Of a DNA stretch of 64,000 nt, positions 53,640 through 62,850 are shown one piece after another (the first letter of the stretch is position 1; each line of letters begins with the position of its first letter). The position numbers were made by a program, and so were the translations under genes. Source of the stretch: Crassaminicella indica (GTDB lineage Bacteria; Bacillota; Clostridia; Peptostreptococcales; Thermotaleaceae); assembly GCF_019203185.1 (NCBI RefSeq), contig NZ_CP078093.1, forward strand, positions 2,391,058-2,455,057, read 5' to 3'. A model generated the notes under the pieces. The model searched no databases. It had not been told where the DNA came from and saw nothing but the letters and a program-made list of their open reading frames with translations.

Positions 53640-54848
53640 ATGCCCACTTATAAATATAAAGCTATAAGTAAAGCAGGAGAAAGACTTGAAGGAACATATA
53701 CTGCAAGAAGCAAAAATGAAGTTATCCATATGCTTAGGCAAAATCAAAATCATCCTATAAATATCGAAGAAATAATAGAAAAGCAATCAATAAGCATCAG
53801 CTTTTTTAAAAAAGTAAAAATAAAAGATATGGCTATATTTTGTAGACAGTTTTATACTATGCTCAATGCAGGAGTAACTGTTCTTAATGCTTTAGATACT
53901 TTAAGGTTTCAAACAGAAAATAAAAAATTAGCTAAAGTTATTGAAGAAGTTTACGAAGATGTTCAAAAAGGATTAACTTTTTCAGAATCTTTAAGAAAGC
54001 ATAGAGAAATTTTTCCAGATCTATTGATCAACATGATAGAAGCAGGAGAAGTAAGTGGTACTTTAGATATTATTATGAATCGCATGGCTATTCATTATGA
54101 AAAGGAAAACAAAATTACCAATAAAATAAAAAGTGCAATGATGTATCCAATTATATTGAGTATAATATCAATTTTAGTAGTTGTATTTTTAATTATATTC
54201 ATTATGCCTACCTTTATAGGACTGTTTGAAGGTAGTGGAGTAAAACTACCTCTTCCAACAAGAATATTATTAATAGTTAGTGAAATTATAAAAAATTATT
54301 GGTATATCATTATTCTTGTTTTAATCATCATGCTTTATAGTATAAAAAAATATATAACAAGTAATAAAGGACAATTTTTAATAGATCATATAAAATTTAG
54401 AATTCCTATTATAAAGGGAATTACACAAAAAGTGATTACCTCTAGGTTTACAAGAACCTTATCAACCTTATTAGCAAGTGGTATCCCCTTGATACAAGCA
54501 TTAGATATTGTATCAAGGATTGTAGGTAATGTGATTGTAGAAAAGGGGATTTTAAAAGCTAAGGAAGATGTAAGAAAAGGCATAGACCTTACAACCCCTA
54601 TTAAACAAATAGGAGTTTTTCCACCAATGGTAAATGCTATGATTCGTATTGGAGAAGAATCAGGTTCTCTTGATGAAATACTAGATAAAACAGCAAATTT
54701 TTATGATGAAGAAGTAGAAGCTACATTGCAAAAGATGTCCACATTGCTAGAGCCGTTGATGATAGTATTAATGGCAATAATCATTGGAGCTATTGTAATT
54801 GCTATGATACTACCAATGTTTGATATGATGAATACTATTCAAATATAA
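53640..54848 (+). CDS. pilC: Type IV pilus inner-membrane platform protein PilC
   Basis: A 402-residue GspF/PilC protein with two cytosolic T2SSF domains (FCRQFYTMLNAGVTVLNAL near residue 75 and FTRTLSTLLASGIPLIQAL near 275) and three membrane helices (about 170-190, 218-236 and 375-398). ATG at 53640 follows GGGGGATAT. It transmits the motor movement of PilB and PilT to the pilus base. Confidence 0.94.
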   Translation: MPTYKYKAISKAGERLEGTYTARSKNEVIHMLRQNQNHPINIEEIIEKQSISISFFKKVKIKDMAIFCRQFYTMLNAGVTVLNALDTLRFQTENKKLAKVIEEVYEDVQKGLTFSESLRKHREIFPDLLINMIEAGEVSGTLDIIMNRMAIHYEKENKITNKIKSAMMYPIILSIISILVVVFLIIFIMPTFIGLFEGSGVKLPLPTRILLIVSEIIKNYWYIIILVLIIMLYSIKKYITSNKGQFLIDHIKFRIPIIKGITQKVITSRFTRTLSTLLASGIPLIQALDIVSRIVGNVIVEKGILKAKEDVRKGIDLTTPIKQIGVFPPMVNAMIRIGEESGSLDEILDKTANFYDEEVEATLQKMSTLLEPLMIVLMAIIIGAIVIAMILPMFDMMNTIQI

Positions 54849-54954
54849 TTTTTAAAGCTTTTATCATTTGAAAGGGGGATTGATATAAAAGATTTTATTA
54901 TATGTTTTATTTTCATATTTCATCATTGATTTTAAATAATAAGGAGGAGAAAAA

Positions 54955-55413
54955 ATGTTTCAAAAAATTAATAAGAGGTTGAAAAACAGGAAAGGTTTTA
55001 CGTTAGTTGAATTGATTGTTGTTATTGCTGTATTGGGAATTTTGGCTAGTATAGCTGTACCTAAATTTGGTGGCTTTACAGATAAAGCTAAAAATGCAGC
55101 TGATGAACAATTAAAAGCAATTATTGAAAAAAGTGTAACTCTATCGTTCGTTTCAAACGATTTTACTGTAGCTGAAAATGGTGGTACTATTACAATTAAA
55201 AATGGTACTGGTGATAATAAAACTTTACAATATCAAGTAACAGGTATAACAACAAATAATGTTACAGGTAATGGTGATGAATCAACAAAATTTACAGAAT
55301 TAATGAATGATTTAATTGATAATAAAACATTACTACAAAATCATGATAATATTTATATTCAAATAGATAAAAATGGAAATATAACAAATTCTGAATTTAA
55401 CGGAAATAATTAA
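54955..55413 (+). CDS. Type IV major pilin
   Basis: A 152-residue prepilin. The basic leader (MFQKINKRLKNRKG) ends at the PilD cleavage site G/F, and the mature protein starts FTLVELIVVIAVLGILASIA with Glu5. The rest is a small globular head rich in Thr, Asn and Gly, lacking cysteines and hence the disulfide loop of Gram-negative pilins. Ribosome site AAGGAGGAG. A 106-bp gap before it makes independent mRNA processing possible. Its last eight codons and stop fall in the first copy of a tandem repeat. Confidence 0.92.
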   Translation: MFQKINKRLKNRKGFTLVELIVVIAVLGILASIAVPKFGGFTDKAKNAADEQLKAIIEKSVTLSFVSNDFTVAENGGTITIKNGTGDNKTLQYQVTGITTNNVTGNGDESTKFTELMNDLIDNKTLLQNHDNIYIQIDKNGNITNSEFNGNN

Positions 55414-55522
55414 AAATAATAATTCTGAATTTAACGGAAATAATTAAAAATAATAATTCTGAATTTAACGGAAATAATTAAAAATAATAATTCTGAATTT
55501 AACGGAAATAATTAAAAATAAT
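55389..55522 (+). repeat. 34-bp tandem repeat, four copies, across the pilin 3' end
   Basis: The unit runs TTCTGAATTTAACGGAAATA plus ATTAAAAATAATAA. Units start at 55389, 55423, 55457 and 55491 and are identical, with only the last lacking its final two bases. The first copy encodes SEFNGNN and the stop of the pilin; the others lie in the 3' untranslated region. The identity of the copies indicates recent slippage or duplication. There are no spacers, so this is not a CRISPR array. Confidence 0.95.
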
Positions 55523-55560
55523 TTATCTAACTTTAATTCATGAAAACGAGGGGGATCAAA

Positions 55561-56319
55561 ATGGTATATATAATAACAATATTTATCATAGGACTACTAA
55601 TAGGCTCATTCCTAAATGTATGCATCTATCGCATACCAATAGAAAAATCTATTGTCAATCCCCCTTCTCATTGTCCTAAATGCAATACTACCTTAAAACC
55701 TTTAGATTTAATACCAGTATTTAGTTTTCTATTTAATAAAGGAAAATGTAGATACTGTGGAGAAAATATTTCTCTACAGTATCCTATCATAGAATTATTC
55801 AATGGGCTTATTTATTTATTATTATATCTAAAATATGATTTAACCATTCTTTTTGTAAAATATACAATATTAGCAAGTTTGCTGATTGTTATTTCAGTCA
55901 TTGACTACAAATTACAAATTATACCTGATGAATGTAACCTATTTGGGTTCATTATATCAGGTGCTTTTATTATATTTAATGATTTTTCAACTATAGCATT
56001 GATAAATGCTATATTAGGATTGTTAGTTGGAGGGGGTATCTTCCTTATCATTGCTATTGCAACAAATGGAGCTATGGGGGGAGGAGATATTAAATTGATG
56101 GGTGTTTTAGGATTTGCTCTTGGATGGAAATATATTCTTTTAATTACTTTCCTATCCTTTATAATAGGAGCTATCTTATCAATCTTCCTATTATTGCTCA
56201 AATTAAAACATCGAAAAGATACTATCCCTTTCGGTCCATTTATAGCTATAGCAGCTTTTATAACTATTCTTTATGGTAATGATATAATAAACTGGTATAT
56301 ATTTAAAATAATCGGATAA
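55561..56319 (+). CDS. pilD: Prepilin peptidase/N-methyltransferase PilD
   Basis: A 252-residue polytopic aspartic protease. The cytosolic loop has two CxxC pairs (CPKCNTTL and CRYCGEN, about residues 37-65) and the catalytic aspartates are in VISVIDYKLQIIPDE and GAMGGGDIKLMGVLG. It cleaves the leaders of the pilins encoded in this operon. The ATG at 55561 follows GAGGGGG; an ATG at 55540 lies before that site. Confidence 0.95.
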   Translation: MVYIITIFIIGLLIGSFLNVCIYRIPIEKSIVNPPSHCPKCNTTLKPLDLIPVFSFLFNKGKCRYCGENISLQYPIIELFNGLIYLLLYLKYDLTILFVKYTILASLLIVISVIDYKLQIIPDECNLFGFIISGAFIIFNDFSTIALINAILGLLVGGGIFLIIAIATNGAMGGGDIKLMGVLGFALGWKYILLITFLSFIIGAILSIFLLLLKLKHRKDTIPFGPFIAIAAFITILYGNDIINWYIFKIIG

Positions 56320-56338
56320 ATAGCAAAGAGGTGAAAGC

Positions 56339-57397
56339 TTGTTTAGAAAAAACATAATATCTATAGATATAGGAACATATGCGATAAAGATAATTGTCGG
56401 AAAAACACAAAAAAATAATGTGATTATTCATCATGCATTTACAATCCCAACTCCGTCTGAATCCTATAAAAATGGATATATAAAAAACAAAAAGGCATTA
56501 AAAGAAGTTATTTATGCTGTTCTATTGAAAAATAAAGTCAAAGCAAAACGAGCTGTATGCACTTTAGATAGTACTACAGCTATTACAAGGGAACTCGTTT
56601 TTCCATATGTTAAGCCCGAAGAATTAGGATCAATAGTTCAGCTTGAAATAGAACAATACTTACCTATAAGATTTGATGAATATGTCATTGAATACAAAAT
56701 ATTGGAAGAATTTTCAGAAAATGATATTAAGAAATTAAGAGTATTAATAGCAGCATTACCTAAAGAAATTGTAGAGAGTTACTTATCACTTGTGAATGAT
56801 CTAGGACTAAAACCTATTGCTTTAGATATTCATGCAAATGCTATTGCTAAAGCTTTTGAAAATAAGTTTGTTATTAATAATGAGAATTACAATTTAGATC
56901 AAACTGTTGCGTTGATAGATATAGGATATGAATATATGCATATTGCTGTTATTGATAAAGGAATACTTCGATTTAATCGGCTCATTCAACAAGGTGGAAG
57001 AAATGTAGATACAGATATAGCTAATGCTTTTAATCTTTCACTAATAGATGCAGCAAAACGAAAAATTGAGTACGCTAGTTTAAAAAAATCCACACAAGAT
57101 TATTCATCTGCTAATATGTTAAATGAATTAATACAATCTAATATAAATATATGGGTCCAAGAAATCGAGAAAATATTTCAATATTATACAAGTAGAGCTA
57201 GAGGTAATAGAATTGACAAAATATATTTATATGGAGGAAGCTCTAATATTCCAGATCTTTCAACATATATCAGTTCAATAATAAATATCCCTACCTTTAA
57301 GATTGATACCATGAGTAATATAAAATTTAAAGAAAGCAATGAACAAATCAATTTGGGAGAATATATAAACACGATCTCCGCATTAATTGGAAGGTAG
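56339..57397 (+). CDS. pilM: Pilus assembly protein PilM
   Basis: A 352-residue actin-like cytosolic protein: ISIDIGTYAIKIIVGK at the start (phosphate-1), TVALIDIGYEYMHIAVID (phosphate-2) near residue 195, and IYLYGGSSNIPDLSTYI (adenosine) near 298. It binds the N-terminal tail of PilN and links the motor to the periplasmic-side proteins. Start TTG at 56339 behind AGAGGTG. Confidence 0.9.
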   Translation: MFRKNIISIDIGTYAIKIIVGKTQKNNVIIHHAFTIPTPSESYKNGYIKNKKALKEVIYAVLLKNKVKAKRAVCTLDSTTAITRELVFPYVKPEELGSIVQLEIEQYLPIRFDEYVIEYKILEEFSENDIKKLRVLIAALPKEIVESYLSLVNDLGLKPIALDIHANAIAKAFENKFVINNENYNLDQTVALIDIGYEYMHIAVIDKGILRFNRLIQQGGRNVDTDIANAFNLSLIDAAKRKIEYASLKKSTQDYSSANMLNELIQSNINIWVQEIEKIFQYYTSRARGNRIDKIYLYGGSSNIPDLSTYISSIINIPTFKIDTMSNIKFKESNEQINLGEYINTISALIGR

Positions 57398-57406
57398 GTA
57401 TCACAT

Positions 57407-57982
57407 ATGAGAGATATTAACTTTTTTTCATCTTATATAAACGAGAAAAAAATATCTAGAAAAAAATTTTTGTCTACAGCAATCATATTTATAGTTATTA
57501 GTCTAATAATATGTGGACTAACTTTTATAAATATATTCAAAGAAAAACAGCTTCAAAATGAAATTATAGCAGTACAAGCTGAATTATCAAATGAAGAAAT
57601 AGACAAAAAACTAGATATGATTGAAGATAAAAAAAGAAAAATTGAAATATTAACAAAGCATTATGAAATAGTAAAAAAAATCAATACAGAAATAAATAGT
57701 ATAGATTTGATCAATAGTAATTTATTAGAAACTATTTCTGCTTGTTTACCAAAGGAAATATTCATAAAGGGGATGTCAATGAATACAGATAGTATACAAC
57801 TCCAGGGAATAGCAAAAAACCGTATTGCTGTAGCAGAGCTTGAGTACAATCTTAAGCAAACTCATATGTTTTATGCAGTACATGTAAATATACTCAGCAA
57901 TGAATTTAGCAATAGTGATAATTATCAATTTAATATTGAATGTACTTTTTTTAAGGACGTGAAAAATTATGAAACTAACTAA
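57407..57982 (+). CDS. pilN: Pilus assembly protein PilN
   Basis: A 191-residue bitopic protein: short cytosolic start with the PilM-binding motif RDINFFSSYINEKK, one membrane helix (STAIIFIVISLIICGLTFI), a coiled coil (about 45-90) and a small ferredoxin-like domain. It overlaps pilO by 14 bp. Confidence 0.88.
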   Translation: MRDINFFSSYINEKKISRKKFLSTAIIFIVISLIICGLTFINIFKEKQLQNEIIAVQAELSNEEIDKKLDMIEDKKRKIEILTKHYEIVKKINTEINSIDLINSNLLETISACLPKEIFIKGMSMNTDSIQLQGIAKNRIAVAELEYNLKQTHMFYAVHVNILSNEFSNSDNYQFNIECTFFKDVKNYETN

Positions 57983-59228
57983 TAGAGAAAAGAAAATGCT
58001 GATTTTTTTAGTTATAGTAGCATTTGTAGCTGCTTATTATCAGTTTATATATAAACCACAAGCTGAAAATATTATTCAAAAAAATGAAGCATTAGCTACT
58101 TTAAATGAAAAAGTAAATATTGTAAAAGAAAAAGTTGTTTCTTATGAAGAATTAGAAAAAAAATACAAGTTTATAAATAGCAAAGATATTCAAGTTAGTG
58201 AAAGATTTTTCCCATTTATTATGCAAGAAAAGATTATTACTATTCTAGATAAAATGATAGATAAAACTAGACTAAATGTATCTAGTATATCCTTTTCTAA
58301 AATAAAAATTGGTGAAATAAAAAAAGAAAAAGAAATAAAAGAGGAAACCTCCACATTATTAAAAGAAATGGTAAGTGCTTATTTAGGAAAAAAACAAGAT
58401 AGTACTCAAGCAATACAAACAAAACAAGATAGAAACGAATATGAAATTGCTACAGATAAAATAGAACAAATGAGTGCAACTATTAATTTCAAAGGAACTT
58501 ATGAGCAATTAACTAATTTTATAAAAGCTATAGAAACTTTTGATAAAAAAATACTTATAGAAAATATTACATTAGCTGCAGAAAATAGAAATGGCAACCT
58601 AATAACCGGAAATATGCAACTAAATTTTTATGCCATTCCTAAAATACAGATTGATGAAGAGTATTTTAAATGGAATTACAATAGAGAATATGGAAAAAAG
58701 AATCCTTTTACTCCATTCCCTGGATATAAAGATATTATTGAGCATTTCAGTACAACAAATCATATAGATAAAAATATAATGAAAAAAACCGAAAAAGTAT
58801 ATGATTTCATAATGAATATTACATCTCCCTCATCAGATTTGACAACTGTAATCATTGGAAAGACAATGGACGCAGATATGAAAAGTTATGTATATGCAGA
58901 TAATCCAAATTTTGAAGATGTAGAATTTCAAATAATCCAAGAAGCTGATAAATATTTTTATAAGTATAAAACACAAGCTGAAAGCTATCCAAAGGATTAT
59001 CAAAATGATAAAATTAAATTTATTCCAAAGGATAAACAAATTAGCCTTAATATTATTACTCATAAAAGAAAAGGTAGTGATGATACTAGTGGAGTAAATC
59101 TAACACTCATAAACAAATCCGATTTAAAATTCATTATTGACATTGATGGAGATGATCTTAATAAATCGAGAATAAATATTGTACATCAAGAAGGAAATAT
59201 TTTTATAAAAAATAGCCTGGAGGACTAA
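57969..59228 (+). CDS. pilO: PilO-like pilus assembly protein, enlarged
   Basis: A 419-residue bitopic protein: membrane helix near residues 9-28 (MLIFLVIVAFVAAYYQFIY), coiled coil to about 75, and a PilO-like ferredoxin fold with NFKGTYEQLTNFIKAIETF near residue 170. The C-terminal half (about 220-419) has no counterpart in ordinary PilO (about 200 residues), and may replace PilP, which is absent. It is coupled to pilN by overlap. Confidence 0.8.
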   Translation: MKLTNREKKMLIFLVIVAFVAAYYQFIYKPQAENIIQKNEALATLNEKVNIVKEKVVSYEELEKKYKFINSKDIQVSERFFPFIMQEKIITILDKMIDKTRLNVSSISFSKIKIGEIKKEKEIKEETSTLLKEMVSAYLGKKQDSTQAIQTKQDRNEYEIATDKIEQMSATINFKGTYEQLTNFIKAIETFDKKILIENITLAAENRNGNLITGNMQLNFYAIPKIQIDEEYFKWNYNREYGKKNPFTPFPGYKDIIEHFSTTNHIDKNIMKKTEKVYDFIMNITSPSSDLTTVIIGKTMDADMKSYVYADNPNFEDVEFQIIQEADKYFYKYKTQAESYPKDYQNDKIKFIPKDKQISLNIITHKRKGSDDTSGVNLTLINKSDLKFIIDIDGDDLNKSRINIVHQEGNIFIKNSLED

Positions 59229-59230
59229 TT

Positions 59231-59938
59231 ATGGCTAAATTTTTAAAAGATGAAAATGGCTTAACATTGATTGAAATAATTATAAGTATAGCAATATTAG
59301 GAATTATTATTGTTTCATTTTCATCATTATTCGTTTCAACTATTAAGAATAATGTTTCTGCAGAAGAAAAATTGATTGCAAATCAACTAGCTCAAAAATA
59401 TATTGAAGAAGTAATAGGAAATATAGATGATTACATTAAAGACGGTGATACAACAATACATGAAAATGGAATGATTATTACTATTAAAGAACCTGAAGCT
59501 GTTAAAGCTGAAGACTACGAATATGAATCAGGAAGCTTTAACGAAAAAGATTATCTTTATATTTTTAATGTATCTGATTTAGAAGAAAAAGATAAAATTA
59601 TTATTGAAAATAATGGAATTTATTTGAACTCAGATTCAAATTTTATCAAAGCGATTACATCATATCCCATAAAAATCGGAATAAGATGTAATTCAGAGAA
59701 AACCATTAATATAGAAAATAATTCAGAAAAATATGTTAATATCTATAAAATATATTCTGGAATCAAAGATAATAAAATAACAATAAATGTATCAAATGGC
59801 GAAGTATATATTTACGATAATATTTATGATAATACTATAGCTAATATTCATAAAAACAGGGTATATAAAATCAAAGTAACTGTAGAGAAAGAAAAAAAAA
59901 CATTAGTAGAACTAGTTAGATATAAAACTATTGATTAA
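59231..59938 (+). CDS. Minor pilin (prepilin-like, PilV type)
   Basis: A 235-residue protein with a type IV leader: MAKFLKDENG then LTLIEIIISIAILGIIIVSF, cleaved after Gly10. Mature residue 1 is Leu and Glu5 is present. The rest is a beta-rich head. ATG at 59231 lies 2 bp after the pilO stop with GGAGG at the end of pilO. Likely part of the pilus tip complex. Confidence 0.85.
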   Translation: MAKFLKDENGLTLIEIIISIAILGIIIVSFSSLFVSTIKNNVSAEEKLIANQLAQKYIEEVIGNIDDYIKDGDTTIHENGMIITIKEPEAVKAEDYEYESGSFNEKDYLYIFNVSDLEEKDKIIIENNGIYLNSDSNFIKAITSYPIKIGIRCNSEKTINIENNSEKYVNIYKIYSGIKDNKITINVSNGEVYIYDNIYDNTIANIHKNRVYKIKVTVEKEKKTLVELVRYKTID

Positions 59939-59950
59939 GGAGTGCCTCAT

Positions 59951-62254
59951 ATGATAAAAAAAATATTTACAACAAAAAGAGGATCTGCTCTTATTCTTGT
60001 ATTAATAGTTCTTACAATATTGAGTATATTAGGAATATCGATATTAACTCTTAGTATGTCAAATTACAAAATAAAAATAACAGATCAGAATGTGAAAACA
60101 GCTTTTTATTTAGCAGAATCTGGATTAGAGGAAGCTTATGCAAAAGTAGGCAAAGTAATAGAAGCTGGAATAAACGAAGGGAATAAGAAGGTGAAAGTTG
60201 AGTTAGAAAAATTCATAGAAAATGAAAAACAAAAGGAAAAAGACGAAAGCAATTCTTATGATAGTCCGTATATTAAAGATGATGGAAGCATTGACGAAAA
60301 ATATTTAGAAAAAAATTTAGAAAATGAGATAAATCAATGGTTTAAGGATCAGTATATAGATTATATCAACAAAAACTTAAAAGATTGCCTAAAAGATTAT
60401 ACAGTAGTAGATACGGCTATTGATAAATCTAAGCCTAAAATTAAAATAATCGGCAAACCTATACTTTTTAAAAAAACTATTAAAATCGTAGGGGATCAAC
60501 CTACTACTGTATACAATAAATATCAGATCACCCTTCATTCAACATTTACACATAAAAAGATCTCTCAAAAAATAAAATGTACTTTTACAATTGATGTCCC
60601 CTCATATCATGCACCTTACTATATAAAAAAAATTATGGCTCAAGCAAATGATAATATTTTATGGAAAAAGGCTATTACAACAGAAAAAAACTTATATTTA
60701 GAAGGAAACAGTATCAAAATCAAAGGAGATATTTATGCCTTTGGAGGAGAAGAAAAAGAGCATGAAAAAGATAAAAAAGGAATCATTGTAAAAAATAATA
60801 ACACTATAATAGAAGGAAATGTAGCAACAAATCAATACATCTATCCAAGTGCTGATAATGCTTCTTTAACAATAAAAAATGGGGATATTTATTGTAATAC
60901 TTTATTTATTCCTTCTAATGCAAAAAACTGTACAGTAATTGTAAATAATGGCTCTGTCAATACAAAGGATGATATAGAGCTAAACGGTAAAGCAGGAAAG
61001 ATAGAAATATATGGAAGTTACTATGGGTTTTCTGATGGCAGAAATGATCCAGGACATCATAAAAGTAGTAGTATTGTTATTAACAATACAGATATTGGAA
61101 ATAACTCTTGGCTGAAAATTACAGGAACTCAAGTAGATGACCACGATAAAGATGCTCGTGGACTTATTGGAAATAATTATAGTGAAAACAAACCTGGCGT
61201 CGTTATTGCAGGAACTGTCTATATTAGCGATGTAAAAGATTCATCTGGAAAAGATTATCAAACAGGTGAAAGTGTTTCTGTAAAGGGAAATTATATAGCA
61301 TATAGTAAACATTTAAAATATAATTCTAAACGTGATGAAAGATTTAATCCAGATAATATCATAATTAAATATTTTTCGCCTCTTTTTTTAGCAGATGAAT
61401 ATAAAATTATATCAGAAAATGGAGTTGAAAATGGCGACAAATATGATGTATTTGATAAAAGTAAGTATTTTGAATACTATAATAAGGATTTTGGAGGACT
61501 TAATCTTGGAGAAGATAATGGGATCAGCATTAAAAATGTAATACATTCTACAGGGGCATATATTGATAATGGTCATGTGCATTCTAGTATTATTCAAATA
61601 GAAAATATTCATTCACTATTAAAATCAAAAGCTGAAGATTATAAATATTACATCAACAAAATGGCTGATCCTAAAATGGTTAGAAGAGCTGGAGATAAAA
61701 GAGAGTTTACTGCTCTTAACACAAGAACAAGAATCAATGATATATTTGAGTTTAAAGCTGAAGGGTTGAATATAAATGGAAAACAGTTTGATAATATAAG
61801 CAAAATAGACCTTGATACTAATGAACTAGTTTTTATAAACAATAATAAAAATAAATCTATTTCTATTATAGGAAAAAACGCAAAAATATCTAAGGGAGAT
61901 TATAAAGTAACATTAAAGGATACTAATCTAAATGGCATAATCATTACAAAAGGAGATGTCTATATTACTGGAGAGATAAATTATAGAGGAACAATCATTG
62001 CACAAGGGAATATTTATATCCAAGATTATCAACCAAAAACAATTACTTCTGACAGATCATATATTTTAAAAAAAATATACGAAATAAGTCAAATGGATAA
62101 TGATATAGCAGATCAATTAAAAAACGAGTTTAATAATGAGTGCTCTTTTCTTTATGAATTAGAAATCGGTATTCCAAATGAAGATGATGAAGACAAAGTA
62201 AATTCTTTTCTAAAATATGAAAATATTATTGATCTTCATTGGGAAAAGGAATGA
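59951..62254 (+). CDS. Large PilX-like tip pilin with beta-helix-like body
   Basis: A 767-residue protein. The N-terminus (KRGSALILVLIVLTILSILG) is a hydrophobic helix in PilX/GspK style without a canonical Gly-Phe-Thr site. Residues about 70-130 are highly charged; residues 210-480 carry recurring short segments with Asn and Gly (IKGDIYAFGG, VKNNNTIIEGNVATNQYIY, LTIKNGDIYCN), suggesting a beta helix or bactofilin-like ladder. The ATG at 59951 follows AAGGAGT at 8 nt; a GTG at 59942 overlaps that site. It probably caps or primes the pilus. Exceptional length for a pilin. Confidence 0.72.
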   Translation: MIKKIFTTKRGSALILVLIVLTILSILGISILTLSMSNYKIKITDQNVKTAFYLAESGLEEAYAKVGKVIEAGINEGNKKVKVELEKFIENEKQKEKDESNSYDSPYIKDDGSIDEKYLEKNLENEINQWFKDQYIDYINKNLKDCLKDYTVVDTAIDKSKPKIKIIGKPILFKKTIKIVGDQPTTVYNKYQITLHSTFTHKKISQKIKCTFTIDVPSYHAPYYIKKIMAQANDNILWKKAITTEKNLYLEGNSIKIKGDIYAFGGEEKEHEKDKKGIIVKNNNTIIEGNVATNQYIYPSADNASLTIKNGDIYCNTLFIPSNAKNCTVIVNNGSVNTKDDIELNGKAGKIEIYGSYYGFSDGRNDPGHHKSSSIVINNTDIGNNSWLKITGTQVDDHDKDARGLIGNNYSENKPGVVIAGTVYISDVKDSSGKDYQTGESVSVKGNYIAYSKHLKYNSKRDERFNPDNIIIKYFSPLFLADEYKIISENGVENGDKYDVFDKSKYFEYYNKDFGGLNLGEDNGISIKNVIHSTGAYIDNGHVHSSIIQIENIHSLLKSKAEDYKYYINKMADPKMVRRAGDKREFTALNTRTRINDIFEFKAEGLNINGKQFDNISKIDLDTNELVFINNNKNKSISIIGKNAKISKGDYKVTLKDTNLNGIIITKGDVYITGEINYRGTIIAQGNIYIQDYQPKTITSDRSYILKKIYEISQMDNDIADQLKNEFNNECSFLYELEIGIPNEDDEDKVNSFLKYENIIDLHWEKE

Positions 62255-62274
62255 TAGGGAGCGTATAAAACAAA

Positions 62275-62850
62275 ATGAAATATATATATAAAAACATTAA
62301 AGGGTTCACACTGATTGAATTGCTTGTTTCATTGGCTATTTTGGGAATTATCTTATTAACAATATCTTCATTTTTTATATTTAATTATAAAATATTCAAC
62401 AAAGCAGATAATCAAATTACAGCACAATACGAAGCTCAAATAGGAATAAATAAATTGACAGAAGGTTCTATAAATGCAATAGAAATCTATGAAGATGCAC
62501 GTAAAGTTATAGAAAATAAAGAAGTAAGAATCATTACATTTAAAACAAAAGAAATGCAAAAAGAAAATGGAAAATACAAAGAAGCGTATCGTTATATACA
62601 ATTTATTTATGAAATTAAAAATGGAATAATAAAATATGGAGAAGGAAATTCACCAGAGCATATTGATGCTAAACCATATGTTGAACATATTCAATCTTTT
62701 CAAATTACATTTATTCATGATAATAATGAATTATACAAAGGGGTTAACATTCAAATTACTAGTGAAGTAAATAATATAAAAGTAGAATTAGAAAACAACA
62801 TTTATTTTAGAAATGGACCAATAAAAAAAAGGGGGACTGAAAATGATTAA
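62275..62850 (+). CDS. Minor pilin (PilW/PulJ type)
   Basis: A 191-residue prepilin: MKYIYKNIKG then FTLIELLVSLAILGIILLTI with Glu5, a clean type III/IV leader. The head is beta-rich and lacks cysteines. It overlaps the vWA gene by 8 bp, so the two are coupled, as minor pilins and tip adhesins often are. Confidence 0.87.
   Translation: MKYIYKNIKGFTLIELLVSLAILGIILLTISSFFIFNYKIFNKADNQITAQYEAQIGINKLTEGSINAIEIYEDARKVIENKEVRIITFKTKEMQKENGKYKEAYRYIQFIYEIKNGIIKYGEGNSPEHIDAKPYVEHIQSFQITFIHDNNELYKGVNIQITSEVNNIKVELENNIYFRNGPIKKRGTEND

Noticed and set aside
55389-55522. Short direct repeats as a CRISPR array
   Set aside because: The 34-bp units are contiguous with no unique spacers, and no cas genes are nearby.
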